From: Hofstenia miamia
Taxonomy: Eukaryota; Xenacoelomorpha; Acoela
Assembly: GCA_004352715.1 (NCBI GenBank)
Contig: SCFE01000076.1
Span: 937,467 to 1,001,466, forward strand
Direction of reading: 5' to 3'
DNA: 64,000 nucleotides
This document shows, piece by piece, positions 57,501-62,865 of the stretch. The notes under the pieces are model-generated. The model did not search any database and had not been told where the DNA came from. It saw only the letters and a program-made list of their open reading frames with translations. Within the stretch, counting starts at the first letter, position 1. Every line of letters begins with the position of its first letter. The position numbers and the translations under genes were made by a program.

Positions 57501-58084
57501 TTTTCTTAAGTTTATAAAAGTCTTTTCGATTAAATACATTGCAAAATTCGCAAACGTTGGAACCGGTGGAGAACCCATCGCCATCCCATCATGTTGGTTA
57601 TACACTTCATTTTCAAAGAAAAAGTAAATGTTTGATGAAGCTAATAATAAAATATATATATATATAATAATAATAAATACATATATATATATATATATAA
57701 ATTAGTTTTTAAGAATTTTATTATGCCCATTCAAATTGCAATGATGACAAAAATCTCGCACTAAATTTTAGTTAATCTGGTCAAATACATAATGTAAAAA
57801 TCTTAAACTTTAAAATAATAAAGATTCAATGTCGTCATTTTTGCATTTCCTTAAAAAACGTGTAGAAGCGAATGAGATATTAGAAACATCATACCAATAT
57901 TGTTACTAACGGAATCTGATGACGGAATAAGACATGTGTATGATTCTGTTAGTTCTGTTGATAACGTGATTTTTTCATAATCAGCATCTGTTTTGTCTTG
58001 AACATCCTTGAGCGATACCCACTGTATTTCATATTGATTATTACAACAAACTAATTTGAAAACTAAAAGGAGTAAAATCCACAT
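16372..58084 (-). CDS. ERLEC1: ERLEC1 (erlectin / XTP3-B) orthologue, seven exons
   Basis: Endoplasmic-reticulum lectin that recognises trimmed N-glycans on misfolded glycoproteins and hands them to the HRD1-SEL1L ERAD complex (family knowledge). Joining 58084-57895, 54577-54322, 53705-53578, 53326-53183, 52791-52618, 19065-18804 and 16630-16372 gives 1413 nt (470 residues; human is about 480), with every junction GT-AG and phase-compatible. ATG 58084 is the first Met after an in-frame TAG 12 bases upstream and opens a hydrophobic signal peptide. MRH domain 1 spans about residues 50-217 with the four sugar-contact positions Q111, R175, E201 and Y207. MRH domain 2 spans about 325-452 with W332-W333, R409, E436 and Y442, but H345 where Q is usual. 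Exons 4 and 5 also occur in a second, probably artefactual copy. Intron 5 is about 32 kb. Confidence 0.92.
17095..17121. repeat. (GT)n microsatellite
   Basis: A dozen GT units followed by GGGTGGGTGTG. Confidence 0.9.
18268..18400 (+). pseudogene. Possible Tc1-like transposase scrap
   Basis: The frame GRDSFMVW...RRDLVEVDSTFYNMIL resembles the GGGSVMVWGC...LV.IDG....Y..IL segment between the first two catalytic residues of Tc1 transposases. It is short and diverged, without catalytic residues, so this is a tentative call. It lies in ERLEC1 intron 6. Confidence 0.35.
18804..19065 (-). CDS. ERLEC1: ERLEC1 exon 6 (start of MRH domain 2)
   Basis: Acceptor TTTTGTTTAG at 19067-19066; the exon starts in phase 1, matching the end of exon 5. 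It encodes TTCLKGGTGWWHYEFCYG (residues 323-340), the hallmark of the second MRH domain, then RHIHEE, where Q of the usual QYH is H345, and VLGVWNVEAHKKWA, matching the V.GTWN...H..WA of ERLEC1. Donor AAAAG|GTTATT. Its identity is unambiguous even though exon 5 is 32 kb away. Confidence 0.92.
20695..20803 (+). promoter_or_regulatory. Candidate CCAAT/TATA core promoter with first splice donor
   Basis: CCAATCA at 20701, TATATAA at 20724-20730, then a GC-richer stretch with an initiator-like TTCATTCC about 25 bases downstream and a perfect GTAAGT donor at 20798. A matching acceptor (CTATTATTTAG) sits at 20911, which would make a 114-nt intron. The layout resembles a strong Pol II promoter. It lies upstream of the mariner at 21000 and the recombinase-like unit at 22225; which of them it served, if either, is unknown. 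Confidence 0.4.
21033..21699 (+). pseudogene. mariner/IS630-type transposase, N-terminally truncated
   Basis: A continuous frame to the stop at 21699. Catalytic positions are visible: D in ILWTDEATF (about 21109), D in MQDGAPPHYA (about 21370) and D in PPRSPDLTPMD, with 36 residues between the second and third. WGGISSDGLVGPIFF and YFLWGVVKDDVYG are typical of the arthropod-rich mariner group with the SPDLTPxDYFLWG signature. About 220 residues remain; the helix-turn-helix DNA-binding half upstream is missing, so it cannot bind its ends. The domain itself is uninterrupted, which suggests fairly recent decay. Confidence 0.8.
22225..23060 (+). pseudogene. Recombinase-like unit A: C-terminal lobe plus SILKK exon
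   Basis: The frame 22225-22714 contains LFCTRSNTVDLNVRRH, INATIIRNVWDT and HLIQTRHSESTTRKFS, spaced like the T-x-x-R-K ... H ... Y part of Crypton-like tyrosine recombinases; the final residue is F where the nucleophilic Y is expected. After a stop, a frame at about 22746 gives KSVSFNTDLEERTPRHSILKK, then a 43-nt intron (22871-22913, GTAAGT...TTTTTAG) leading in phase to an acidic exon ending near 23056 at a GT donor. The same exon pair occurs at 30235-30640. The zinc-finger and Box I parts are absent, so this is the 3' end of a unit. Assignment to Crypton rests on motif reading only. Confidence 0.5.
22871..22913 (+). other. 43-nt micro-intron in unit A
   Basis: GTAAGT donor and TTTTTAG acceptor, phase 0. 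Its last 30 bases are identical to the end of the 44-nt intron at the same position in unit C (30347-30390). Confidence 0.7.
24677..25010. repeat. First copy of a ~335-bp near-identical duplication
   Basis: Matches 25546-25880 with few differences. The second copy starts right after the N gap at 25521-25541, so overlapping contigs or alleles placed end to end are a likely cause. Confidence 0.7.
25521..25541. other. Assembly gap (21 N)
   Basis: The contig after the gap repeats sequence already present at 24677-25010. Confidence 0.95.
25546..25880. repeat. Second copy of the ~335-bp duplication
   Basis: Near-identical to 24677-25010. After the copy the two contexts diverge: unit B resumes here, whereas the first copy runs on into the Tc1 end at 25101. 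Confidence 0.7.
27003..27255 (+). repeat. Two ~75-bp direct copies 175 bp apart
   Basis: Both copies contain AGATGTAG, TTTTAATTTGG, AGCTAATGAACT and GATCCAAGCATT. Each keeps a short open frame (FNL.ANEL...IQA), so it may derive from coding sequence I do not recognise. Confidence 0.55.
29380..29640 (+). repeat. Diverged non-coding module (copy 1)
   Basis: TTTCCTGATGAATGGCAATGTCTAAAATG...GATGCCATTCAAAGG...AACCAGGCCATT. The same order of blocks recurs at 40085-40260 and, more diverged, at 32515-32690. These lie beside recombinase-like units and seem to belong to their repeated non-coding flanks. Confidence 0.6.
30235..30974 (+). pseudogene. Recombinase-like unit C: SILKK exon, acidic exon and C terminus
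   Basis: KYVSFQSDSEATTPKKSILKK (about 30270-30335) runs into a 44-nt phase-0 intron (30347-30390), then an acidic exon 30391-30640 (TTSSEEELTDNLNDAF...). A downstream frame at about 30795-30974 gives KIWTKEQIDMV...SADINKIYEKLRSNY and a stop, matching TDLKRIYEKS at the end of unit D. It is therefore the 3' end of a unit; the recombinase core upstream is not found between 26.6 and 30.2 kb. The acidic and basic low-complexity segments suggest a regulatory tail, not an enzyme domain. Confidence 0.5.
30347..30390 (+). other. 44-nt micro-intron in unit C
   Basis: GTAAGC donor and TTTGTTTTTAG acceptor, phase 0, after KAKPI. Same position and same last 30 bases as the unit A intron. Confidence 0.7.
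31272..31620 (+). pseudogene. Zinc-finger ORF between units C and D
   Basis: Starts after a TTGTATTTTAG acceptor. Reads MPLRYMKCLMCRKQELHL*RHLSLSHKM, a C-x2-C...H-x4-H finger with one stop, then VTCLDCNHIF...HQGHQYHH, a second C-x2-C...H finger, and ends YLEKYLSTANQ*. The RHL...H pattern resembles fingers at the N terminus of recombinase-like proteins, so it may be the first exon of a further unit, but the conserved 3' flank at 31995-32160 lies after it. Function unknown. Confidence 0.4.
31995..32160 (+). repeat. Conserved 3' flank of unit C
   Basis: AAAGACATTCCTC, CACTGAAGGCATGGTAGT, AGTTACAGACTCATTTTGTGC and CAATTGTACATTTATTATG are shared in order with 38005-38170. Found downstream of the coding ends of both units, so likely 3' UTR or element terminus. 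Confidence 0.75.
32161..33309. other. Non-coding stretch between units C and D
   Basis: AT-rich; no gene seen. It includes a diverged copy (32515-32690) of the module listed at 29380. Confidence 0.5.
33310..37806 (+). pseudogene. Recombinase-like unit D (most complete copy), interrupted by piggyBac
   Basis: Exons 33310-33360 and 33775-33842 join in phase (IPIIPK/PILIDIG). Next: a finger YCCLCNKKGKRFAQHLCGVH (33918-33980) and LSPYAYKK; a helical block LNRECKIVEILREE...REMKWCVE (34320-34437); short introns, including 34549-34587 and 34732-34770; then LLILNGLRPKTLLSLKSSHI (about 34830-34890), a tyrosine-recombinase Box I with its arginine. LGMVTITEKL...HLFTYKGAEVTSTRIGRLIK (35090-35215) and LNSFRYVILKLLASTALNMTFGELTS...LGNI (35416-35516) look like the lobe before Box II and Box II itself. 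PiggyBac interrupts at 35616. After it, ISATNIRKMWDT and LKQTAHCEATAVKFY (36760-36905) form a second TxxR...H...Y segment, then KTVRFDES, an intron, KRSILK, acidic exons and a C-terminal TDLKRIYEKS* (37806). Confidence 0.5.
35616..36677 (+). mobile_element. piggyBac element, 3' truncated, inserted in unit D
   Basis: The left end is textbook: target TTAA at 35616-35619 followed by CCCTAG, the piggyBac terminus. A frame from about 35958 has the acidic N terminus (DDIDSDSHSDENISDLND), then frameshifted transposase pieces. The last, at about 36535-36677, reads DNHETREERKHNYRFAAVRQLWNSWNNRLPSF and VTVDEQVV, the segment carrying the first catalytic Asp. The sequence then switches straight to unit D (YLF*NVNGNIDL), so the 3' half with the other catalytic residues and the right terminus is deleted. 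Unit B has the empty TTAA at the aligned position. Confidence 0.8.
38005..38170 (+). repeat. Conserved 3' flank of unit D
   Basis: Counterpart of 31995-32160, shared over about 160 bases with roughly 80-85% identity by eye. It begins about 200 bases after the unit D stop. Confidence 0.75.
38640..39720 (+). pseudogene. hAT transposase (CGGBP1-associated type), frameshifted
   Basis: LVCKVCNKTVQRNF (about 38670) is a BED-like finger start. A shifted frame then gives YYMDIAEMLTSAKIPLNKLNNPIFARIL, the (E/C)MLxSANIPLxKLNNPxF motif of this hAT group, followed by WISVDETTNSLSRYVAN, containing the first catalytic D of hAT. After a stop at 39139: LVCITDAASYMAKALDGLK, LVTCLAHAIHQVCEFIR (the C.aH..n motif) and VCITRWGTW. 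The C-terminal dimerisation part is not found. At least two frame breaks. AT-rich sequence upstream (38330-38600, with ATGCATATTTT motifs) may include its 5' terminus. Confidence 0.8.
39720..42690. other. Non-coding stretch built of diverged modules
   Basis: No gene seen. Blocks with GAATGGCAATG(T)TTAAAATG, CTAGATGGCAT and ACCAGG(G)CCA recur at about 40100, 41550, 41930 and 42170, related to those at 29380 and 32515. Confidence 0.5.
40085..40260 (+). repeat. Diverged non-coding module (copy 2)
   Basis: Shares TTTCCTGATGAATGGCAATG, AGATGGCATCCAA and AACCAGGCCATT in order with 29400-29540. Confidence 0.65.
43520..45850 (-). mobile_element. GC-richer non-LTR retrotransposon (LINE) with (ATT)n tail
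   Basis: Reading down from 45838: a linker ending VPRRRKKRASLPFYFSSLT with SLNKLES (frame A), one frame break near 45540, then the RT frame from 45534. A 571-base N gap (44836-45406) hides the first RT blocks. After it come HGNLPGRSTITNL, FLDISKAFDRLPHS, SGAPQGSVFAVLFFL and LLYVDDTAIF (catalytic YVDD), then thumb and a C-terminal SCDCPRCR. The frame 44835-43597 has no stop. A short 3' UTR with AATAAA ends in (ATT)n at 43543-43520. The endonuclease is missing: 5' truncated. Base composition is visibly GC-richer than its surroundings. Clade: CR1/I-like by tail and motifs, not firmly assigned. Confidence 0.85.
44836..45406. other. Assembly gap (571 N) in the LINE RT
   Basis: Frame is kept across the gap length as written, but that may be coincidence. 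Confidence 0.95.
46206..46372. repeat. Tandem repeat, about 2.2 copies of ~78 bp
   Basis: TATGTTTG starts copies at 46210 and 46286 and a partial copy near 46366. Each full copy contains TATTGAACTAT(A/T)AGTCGAT(A/G)GCTC. Confidence 0.75.
46380..47090. other. No gene recognised
   Basis: AT-rich with several GACGTCAT-like words (46605-46670). No coding motif. Confidence 0.4.
47095..47360 (+). pseudogene. Tc1-like transposase C-terminal scrap
   Basis: LDWLGNSPELNLIENLQVIIKSKM (from about 47130) is the Tc1 NSPDLNPIENLW..IK.K segment holding the third catalytic residue (E). After a frame change come IKMWHQDVTSIRAIHNLIDSIPRCIAQVI, the usual W......L..S+P.R...VI end. The first two catalytic residues are absent. 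Confidence 0.7.
47361..48290. other. No gene recognised
   Basis: Short ORFs on the minus strand at 47448-47663 and 47938-48180 show no motif I can assign. Confidence 0.35.
48297..48506 (-). pseudogene. Tc1/mariner transposase scrap
   Basis: FMDGATPHTSKSTKEFF...WSPNSPDLLPIEN is the segment from the second catalytic D (MDGA.PH) to the third residue (SPDL.PIEN) of a Tc1/mariner-type transposase. Seventy codons remain; both catalytic residues in this part are kept, the rest of the protein is missing. Confidence 0.75.
49289..49346. repeat. Perfect 23-bp inverted repeat with 12-nt loop
   Basis: Arms 49289-49311 and 49324-49346 are exact reverse complements around the loop ctgcttggacgt. No mismatch in 23 pairs, and the pairing stops sharply outside. 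No TE family recognised. Lies in ERLEC1 intron 5. Confidence 0.85.
49930..50195 (+). pseudogene. Gypsy-type RT/RNase H junction scrap
   Basis: WSESQKEVFKTMK, a stop, then LITATILENPDFNKEFLVSSYHASNVVVGAVLTQKK and SISYASKKLQG follow the Ty3/Gypsy pattern W...Q.AF..LK..L...P.L..PDF...F...TDAS....GAVL.Q......PI.YASR.L. The RNase H catalytic D of TDAS is H here. A short piece of the preceding sequence (TCTAGAAAGCAAC...) is repeated at 50233-50275. Confidence 0.75.
50658..50997. mobile_element. hAT-type MITE with 8-bp target duplication
   Basis: The left end CAGTCGTTCTCA and the right end TGGAGAACCACTA are inverted matches of the common hAT terminus CAGTGGTTCTCA. The 8-mer gtctataa flanks both sides exactly (50650-50657 and 50998-51005). 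It is 340 bp with no coding capacity, so it would have been mobilised by a hAT transposase supplied elsewhere. Confidence 0.8.
51494..51667 (-). CDS. ERLEC1: ERLEC1 exon 5, duplicate copy (probably artefact)
   Basis: Same 174 nt as 52618-52791. Only one of the two copies should be used in the transcript; using both exon pairs would repeat residues 192-297. Confidence 0.7.
52059..52202 (-). CDS. ERLEC1: ERLEC1 exon 4, duplicate copy (probably artefact)
   Basis: Same 144 nt as 53183-53326, with identical splice sites. Confidence 0.7.
52618..52791 (-). CDS. ERLEC1: ERLEC1 exon 5 (inter-domain linker)
   Basis: Acceptor AATTTAG at 52793-52792 and donor AAAG|GTATGC. Encodes residues 240-298: a leucine/glutamate-rich helix (KPRALRLLEENH), then an acidic stretch (NNEDDEDD) in the linker between the two MRH domains, as in other ERLEC1 proteins, where this part is poorly conserved. 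Phase 1 at both ends. Confidence 0.88.
53183..53326 (-). CDS. ERLEC1: ERLEC1 exon 4 (end of MRH domain 1)
   Basis: Acceptor TTTTTAG at 53328-53327 and donor ATTG|GTATGA. Encodes residues 192-240, including REISTCQYEALVLTPHLCSHP with sugar-contact residues E201 and Y207 and the closing C217. This is the segment most diagnostic for the OS-9/ERLEC1 family. Confidence 0.92.
53578..53705 (-). CDS. ERLEC1: ERLEC1 exon 3 (middle of MRH domain 1)
   Basis: Acceptor TATTTAG at 53707-53706 and donor GGAAA|GTATGT. Encodes residues 149-192, with MTDGTACDV...LPRTTIVKYMC matching G(T/D).CD...PR...V.Y.C of the MRH fold; R175 is the sugar-contact arginine. Confidence 0.9.
53866..54165. mobile_element. Tigger/pogo-like MITE with TA target duplication
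   Basis: The left end CAGTCGTCCATAACTAATCC and the right end (minus strand) CAGTTGACCATCACTGATCC are imperfect inverted copies with repeated AATCCGG words inside, typical of pogo/Tigger termini. TA flanks both sides (53864-53865, 54166-54167). 300 bp, non-coding, in ERLEC1 intron 2. Confidence 0.75.
54322..54577 (-). CDS. ERLEC1: ERLEC1 exon 2 (start of MRH domain 1)
   Basis: Acceptor TCTATTTAG at 54579-54578 and donor TCGGG|GTATTG. Encodes residues 64-149 with LSEKCDKLVDVYWIYTLCHGK (W99, C91, C104) and Q111 in ISQSH, then FILGKLEGFW. YW replaces the WW pair of OS-9, as is usual for the first MRH domain of ERLEC1. Confidence 0.92.
55030..55260 (+). pseudogene. piggyBac C-terminal cysteine-rich tail
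   Basis: RLTGRHLVKDSP is the conserved RLTGRH motif before the C-terminal ring-like domain of piggyBac transposases. After a stop, VAQYHCENCNVYLCPTKCFENYNT gives C-x2-C...LC...CF..YxT. Only the tail remains. GC-richer sequence upstream from 54660 may belong to the same relic. Lies in ERLEC1 intron 1, opposite strand to the gene. Confidence 0.75.
55619..55641. repeat. (AT)n microsatellite
   Basis: About 11 AT units. Confidence 0.9.
55681..55711 (-). ncRNA. Hammerhead-ribozyme-like motif (degenerate)
   Basis: On the minus strand CTGACGA is followed by a short stem (GTAC/GTAC, 5-nt loop) and then C-GAAA, the conserved order of a hammerhead core. It lies at the 3' side of a Penelope-like element, a class in which small hammerheads are known. 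The stem is one pair short (A opposite C), and stems I and III are not convincing, so it is probably decayed or fortuitous. Confidence 0.3.
55917..56605. mobile_element. TTAA-flanked MITE with GGGGGTACC termini
   Basis: Left end GGGGGTACCGCCACAGAAAAT, right end (minus strand) GGGGGTACCCCCACAGAAAAT: a near-perfect inverted pair. TTAA flanks both ends (55913-55916, 56606-56609), as for piggyBac-mobilised elements. 689 bp, no transposase. It inserted into Penelope RT coding sequence. Confidence 0.8.
56759..57255. repeat. 497-bp duplicate of 56261-56757 across a one-base N
   Basis: The sequence after the N at 56758 restarts at 56261 and repeats it essentially exactly, including the right half of the MITE and part of the Penelope RT. 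This looks like an unmerged contig overlap. Confidence 0.9.
57895..58084 (-). CDS. ERLEC1: ERLEC1 exon 1 (signal peptide)
   Basis: ATG at 58084 preceded by an in-frame TAG. The first 15 residues (MWILLLLVFKLVCCN) form a short signal peptide with a hydrophobic core, then residues to 63 include ESYTCLIP, matching the E.Y.C.LP start of MRH domain 1. Donor ATTG|GTATGA gives phase 1, matching exon 2. A TTTGTTTTAG just before the ATG could be the acceptor of a 5' UTR exon. Confidence 0.85.
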
Positions 58085-58890
58085 ATCTAAAACAAACTAT
58101 AATTTAAAACAATACTAAAACAAACTGAAGAAAAATTAAAAAACAAGTTTACCACAAAATTACAAAAGATATTTATGAAAAAAGATAGCGCAATTATTGT
58201 GGGATACAAATTAAACTACGTAAGTTTCTAAATTAACCCAAAATTACCCATTGTATCTTTAAAGATACAAACCGAAAATTTTGTCTTAGGCCGCGCGCAA
58301 ACAATACAACTTTTCTTGCTAAACCAATTAAGATAAGAAACCACTTTGGAGGAATTCAAATTATTTTAAAATTTTGGAAGTTTCATCCACAGCAGCCAAG
58401 TGGTAACGATGGCAAGTTGCCATTTAGTACAGATATATTTTAGGGATTGCATATGGATCAGCTGACAACAGATTTGTACAAGGATTTTCAGAGTGGCGAC
58501 ATAGCTCCCAGTGAGTTCCTGAGCATGAGTTGAGCAAACAACACTCAAATGCAGCTGAAACTTTTATGATATGAAAACACGAAAAGTTCTAGACTACACT
58601 CGTAGCCGTTCCTACTGTGAATTGTCGAAAGCACTTATCCTTAAAAATAGACATGTTGTTGAGTGTGTTATCGATGTTGTCTTGCTGCTAGTAAGGCAAG
58701 GGCGCAAATCGGGGTAACTTTTTAGAACTAATAAAATTGTTAGCAAGCAACTCATCTGAGTGAGGTTACCCAACGCAGTGAAGCTGCGCGAATTCGATCT
58801 ATAAATAGAATTGGAAAGCATGGTCGGCGCGGATCCCTAGTAACGTTTTTTAGCAAAACATTTATTTCCAAGGTTATTCAAGTTCTGTAC
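58085..58890. other. Upstream flank of ERLEC1, no gene recognised
   Basis: Probably includes the ERLEC1 promoter. Minus-strand ORFs at 58366-58548 and 58612-58821 show no motif I can assign. Confidence 0.35.
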
Positions 58891-58893
58891 AGC

Positions 58894-59806
58894 ATGCAAA
58901 AGCAGAAACTCGTGGACGATATTGTTAATGCAAACCTATACTCCATTCAAATTGAGTCAACACAGGATATAACAACTGCAGAGCAATGCACTATTGTAGG
59001 AAGATTCATCGATGCAAATACGGGCAAAATTCGAGAGGCACTCCTTGCTTTAAAGCATCCCTCTGCAATGACCGCACAACATTACTTTTCAACAATACAA
59101 GCTGAACTTGACAATACAGGACTAGATATACCAAACTGCGAATCCTCTTCATTTGATGGTGCCCTTGTCATGCAAGGACAACTATCCGGTTTACAAGCTT
59201 TGATAAAGAACGTAGTGCCATTACATCTTTTTACATGATGCATTTGTCATGTACTTAATCCTGTCATCGTTGACTGTACATCATGTATACCAGCCACCAT
59301 TAGACTTTTTGGACTTCTTCAAGAAATAACGACCTTCTTTCGTCACTCTGATAAGTGAAAGTATTTATGTTCGGAACAAAGAAAATTATCAGCCGGATTG
59401 GGAAAACTAAAAAAGCGAACACTCATTGGTAAAACAAGATGGGGAAGCAGTGCGAGATGTTTGATAAAGCTCTACGGATCCTTCTCTCAAGAACATTGGA
59501 ATGCAAACAATTTTTCTTCTGGTTGACATCATCACTGTTTTATATTTTATTGCAGAAAACGAAAATTTCTTTGATTGCAAGTCAAGACATAGTGCTAGAT
59601 CACTTTTACAAAATTTACTTAAATTTGAGAATACGCTCATAGCCTTCATTTTTCTCAGAATCTTCGAATTTAGCTTACCCGTTTCTGATTATCTTCAATC
59701 CTCAGGCATGGACTTGTCACGCACTGCAATTATGCTACAAGATTTAGAGAAATTTATTGTTAACATCAGTCGTGATTGGACCACTGTCCTTGAAAATGCT
59801 ACTTAA
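58894..59806 (+). pseudogene. hAT transposase remnant (DUF4371 / ZMYM6-like)
   Basis: YSIQIESTQDITTAEQCTIVGRFI matches the YSI..D.T.DI...EQ..I..R.V segment of DUF4371 hAT proteins. FDGALVMQGQLSGLQALI follows the .YDGA..M.G...GLQ pattern, with YDGA altered to FDGA. After a stop: CHVLNPVIVDC (C.H.LNL), IRLFGLLQEITTFFRHS and KTRWGSSARC. The frame is broken at 59239 and again near 59360 and 59530. The C-terminal ER/dimerisation block is not visible. Confidence 0.75.
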
Positions 59807-60364
59807 TTTGTCTTTCAAGTCAACAATTTAATTGACGGCTAACAGATGACAATAGAACTTCCAAGCAGCACAAGATCACTGTTGGATAGTTTTCAAATTA
59901 ATAAGTACAACGTTAATATGGAAACCATTATTAAAACATGATACAGTGAGACAATAGACTGTTAACAGGTTTGCCTTATTTGATCCTAGGCACTTTAAAG
60001 ACCTGGAAAGCAACATCGATCAGGATAATTTTAGCAGATTTGCACTATTTTGCCATTAATCGATTTATTAAAATTGAAGAATGAGCTTCGCAGTTTAGTA
60101 AATAATTGGAAGAAGTTGAGGCTGAATATTTGCCACGGCCTCCGAGGCAGCCAACCTGCATCTGCTAAAAAGCATTATGCATGATGAAGATTTCGTAATG
60201 TTATAAGTGAAATATCAATCACAAAATTTCTCTGATGAATAGGCACATTCTTATGGATCTCCCTGACATCAAAGCATAAACTTAGATTATCATGTTAGAA
60301 TTATTGCGCATGTAAAATTCATTTATGGCTTTAGAGATAAATTGGACATTTGCGCGTTTGTTGT

Positions 60365-60765
60365 AACGAAAAATAATGGATTGGACTGTGAAATGGCAAG
60401 ATGGAACTGAAAACACTTTTTCAATAAATGACCTACAACCTGTTTTATAAGTTAGTAAACGTTTAATAAGGCTTCCAGACTCAAAATGGGACGGCAAGAT
60501 AATGGCTATATACTCTCTCACAAAGGAAATCTCTATAAAATGGGCAAATTGCTATCCCCTTATTGAAATTTATAGTTTTACAACAGAAAATCTACAAACC
60601 ACGAAAAAATTCCGTGCCCTTCCTCAATTTAATCCAACACCACATTTATGGGTGGAATTGATGCTTTTGACTCTTACATTTCGCTTTTTAGAAACAAAAT
60701 CAAGTCAACACAGAAATTATATTTGAAAATATTTTTTCATTTTTAAAATCTCTTGGTTGATGTAT
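60365..60765 (+). pseudogene. piggyBac transposase fragment
   Basis: FMGGIDAFDSYISLFRNKIKSTQKLY (about 60645-60720) is the MGGVD..D..ISLYR.K.RS.KWY motif near the end of the piggyBac catalytic domain, ending at a stop. Upstream MARWN at about 60390 fits the preceding V.RWNDN strand. Frameshifted and without catalytic residues. Part of it (60691-60794) is duplicated after the N at 60925. Confidence 0.7.
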
Positions 60766-60794
60766 AGAAGAGATTGTGGGATTTTAAATCTATT

Positions 60795-60924
60795 ACAGAT
60801 AATCTGTGCTCCAACAACATGTTACTCCTTGCCACAGTGCAAAAGTGAAACAGTGGATTGCATCACAAGACTTTCGGCTGCTTGAGAACTGGTCGGAAAA
60901 CTCCCCAAACCTCAACGTCATAGA
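60795..60924 (+). repeat. Misplaced copy of the Tc1 3' segment
   Basis: Matches 62546-62676 (ACATGTTACTCCTTGCC...CTCAACGTCATAGA) with few differences and ends at the N at 60925. Confidence 0.8.
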
Positions 60925-60929
60925 NGATG

Positions 60930-61033
60930 GAAACAAAATCAAGTCAACACAGAAATTATATTTGAAAATATTTTTTCATTTTTAAAATCTCTTGGTTGAT
61001 GTATAGAAGAGATTGTGGGATTTTAAATCTATT
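60930..61033 (+). repeat. Duplicate of 60691-60794 after a one-base N
   Basis: Restarts the piggyBac tail sequence and then diverges into the Tc1 5' part. Either an unmerged overlap or two alleles, one with the Tc1 insertion. Confidence 0.75.
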
Positions 61034-61678
61034 ATAGCTGAAACTCTGTGCCTTAAAATATAATTGCTCTACATAGAAGAATATGTTATTAAAATTTCAC
61101 CAACAAAGCTTGCTCAAATTCATATCTTGTACGAGGAGGGATACAATAAGTGTTACTCGCTATCAGCAACTGCAAGATTTTTCCTCCCGTAAGCTGTCTG
61201 GAAGACCAAAAGTGACAACCCCTCGGACTGACTGTCTCATTCACCGTTACGTCATCAATCAACCAATCTTTTCATTTTCGGAAGTCAAAGCAAATCTAGG
61301 TGCGGATAGTGCAGAATGTATCAACACACACCATTAGGCGTCGATTGAATACTACCTTTGATATTTCATCGTGCAAACCGGCAGCCAAACCCCGATTGTC
61401 TTCAAAGAACATTGCGCTTCTGAAGGCAGTACCAACACTACACCTCTGAGATGTGGCATCAAGTAATGTTTAGGGACAAATCCAAGATTCGCCAGTTTAC
61501 ATCATACCGGAAACACGTTCGGTGACCAAGAAACCAAAGATTCAACACGTTACACCCAACAAACTGTCCGCTCAGCACCTTCTGTGATGATTTGGCGTGC
61601 TATAACTGCGAATGGGCGTGCTGGTCTGCATTTTGTTCCTCACAAAGAGACAGTCACAGCCAAGGCCTACCTCAAAAN

Positions 61679-62261
61679 TTTTTTTAAAAGACACTTATTT
61701 TATATATTTTGGGCTGAAAATCACGAAAAAAGGGTGCCAGGCATCAGTTTTTGGTATATTTAGAGAAAATTAAGGTTTTGTTGGCTAATCCCATTACTTA
61801 TTTGCTATTGGTTTGACGTCATTCTGCTGTAAACAGGTTCAGTGTCTATGTTCAAATACAGCAATGATGATGTATTTACTATTGCTAATACCTGCGATAT
61901 AATAAAAGAGTTTATATCAATTGCCAATGGCTGCAATATCATTATTTACTGTTTGTAATATAGTAGTTAATTCTCAAATATATTTTTTAACATGAAAATA
62001 ATTCCATTGTATTGTATGTTAAATTAACTGTTTGAAATATATATTTCATCAAACAGATTCATGAGCAAATTTACACATTATAATCGAAAGTTTGTTTTAG
62101 TTTATATGGAGAAAGCAAATTAATTGAACTTACCATGTATATCGAATTTTACTCTTGCTGAATTTTGTTTCAAATGCACCAGTTTTTAATTTGCCTGGAG
62201 TTGAAAATCGGAAAATGCTCCATTCCACCTGCAGGAATGTGCACTGTACAGTGTTTAGTTA
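61679..62261. repeat. Misplaced contig, duplicate of 63450-64000
   Basis: Lies between single Ns at 61678 and 62262 and repeats the window's last 550 bases almost exactly. It splits the Tc1 coding region, and 61431-61677 is itself repeated as 62263-62509 after it. The ORF at 62155-62358 that crosses the N is a chimera. Confidence 0.85.
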
Positions 62262-62865
62262 NTACCAACACTACACCTCTGAGATGTGGCATCAAGTAAT
62301 GTTTAGGGACAAATCCAAGATTCGCCAGTTTACATCATACCGGAAACACGTTCGGTGACCAAGAAACCAAAGATTCAACACGTTACACCCAACAAACTGT
62401 CCGCTCAGCACCTTCTGTGATGATTTGGCGTGCTATAACTGCGAATGGGCGTGCTGGTCTGCATTTTGTTCCTCACAAAGAGACAGTCACAGCCAAGGCC
62501 TACCTCAAAATAATTCAGAAGAAAGTTCCCATGTTTATGCAGCTTCACGGATCATCTGTACTACAACAACATGTTACTCCTTGCCACAGTGCAAAAGTGA
62601 AACAGTGGATTGCATCACAAGACTTTCGGCTGCTTGAGAACTGGTCGGAAAACTCCCCAAACCTCAACGTCATAGAAAATTGGTAGCATCAGTCGACGAT
62701 CTGAAGAAGTAAATTAAAGTGGTATGGTGCACAGAGATTAGTGATGATTATTGGAGAAAGCTGGTCAAGTCAATGTCAAATCGCATTGCTGCGTGTTTGG
62801 AAAATAATGCGGACATAAAAAATACTAGTGAGTTTTTCTGAATAACTATTTATTTTCTCCACGGT

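Larger units (their letters stand above)
55740..57640 (-). pseudogene. Penelope-like reverse transcriptase, split by a MITE
   Basis: Read down from 57640: NQHDGMAMGSPPVPTFANFAMYLIEKTF, YYKRYVDDIFI (catalytic box, about 57465-57490), a stop, then 57459-57120 with FLSYINSQLSEIQFTCEYE and FLDAAFEENLFRRA, the usual Penelope order. At the TTAA (56606-56609) a 689-bp MITE intervenes; beyond it (below 55917) the frame resumes with NLNRKLRKSRIIPILNS. A 497-bp assembly duplication also affects the region. No GIY-YIG domain is visible before the repeat at 55640. Confidence 0.75.

Noticed and set aside
58366-58821. Minus-strand ORFs upstream of ERLEC1
   Set aside because: Alternative frames gave faint retroelement-like words but nothing diagnostic.
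62155-62358. 67-codon ORF crossing the N at 62262
   Set aside because: Chimera of a misplaced contig and the Tc1 coding region.
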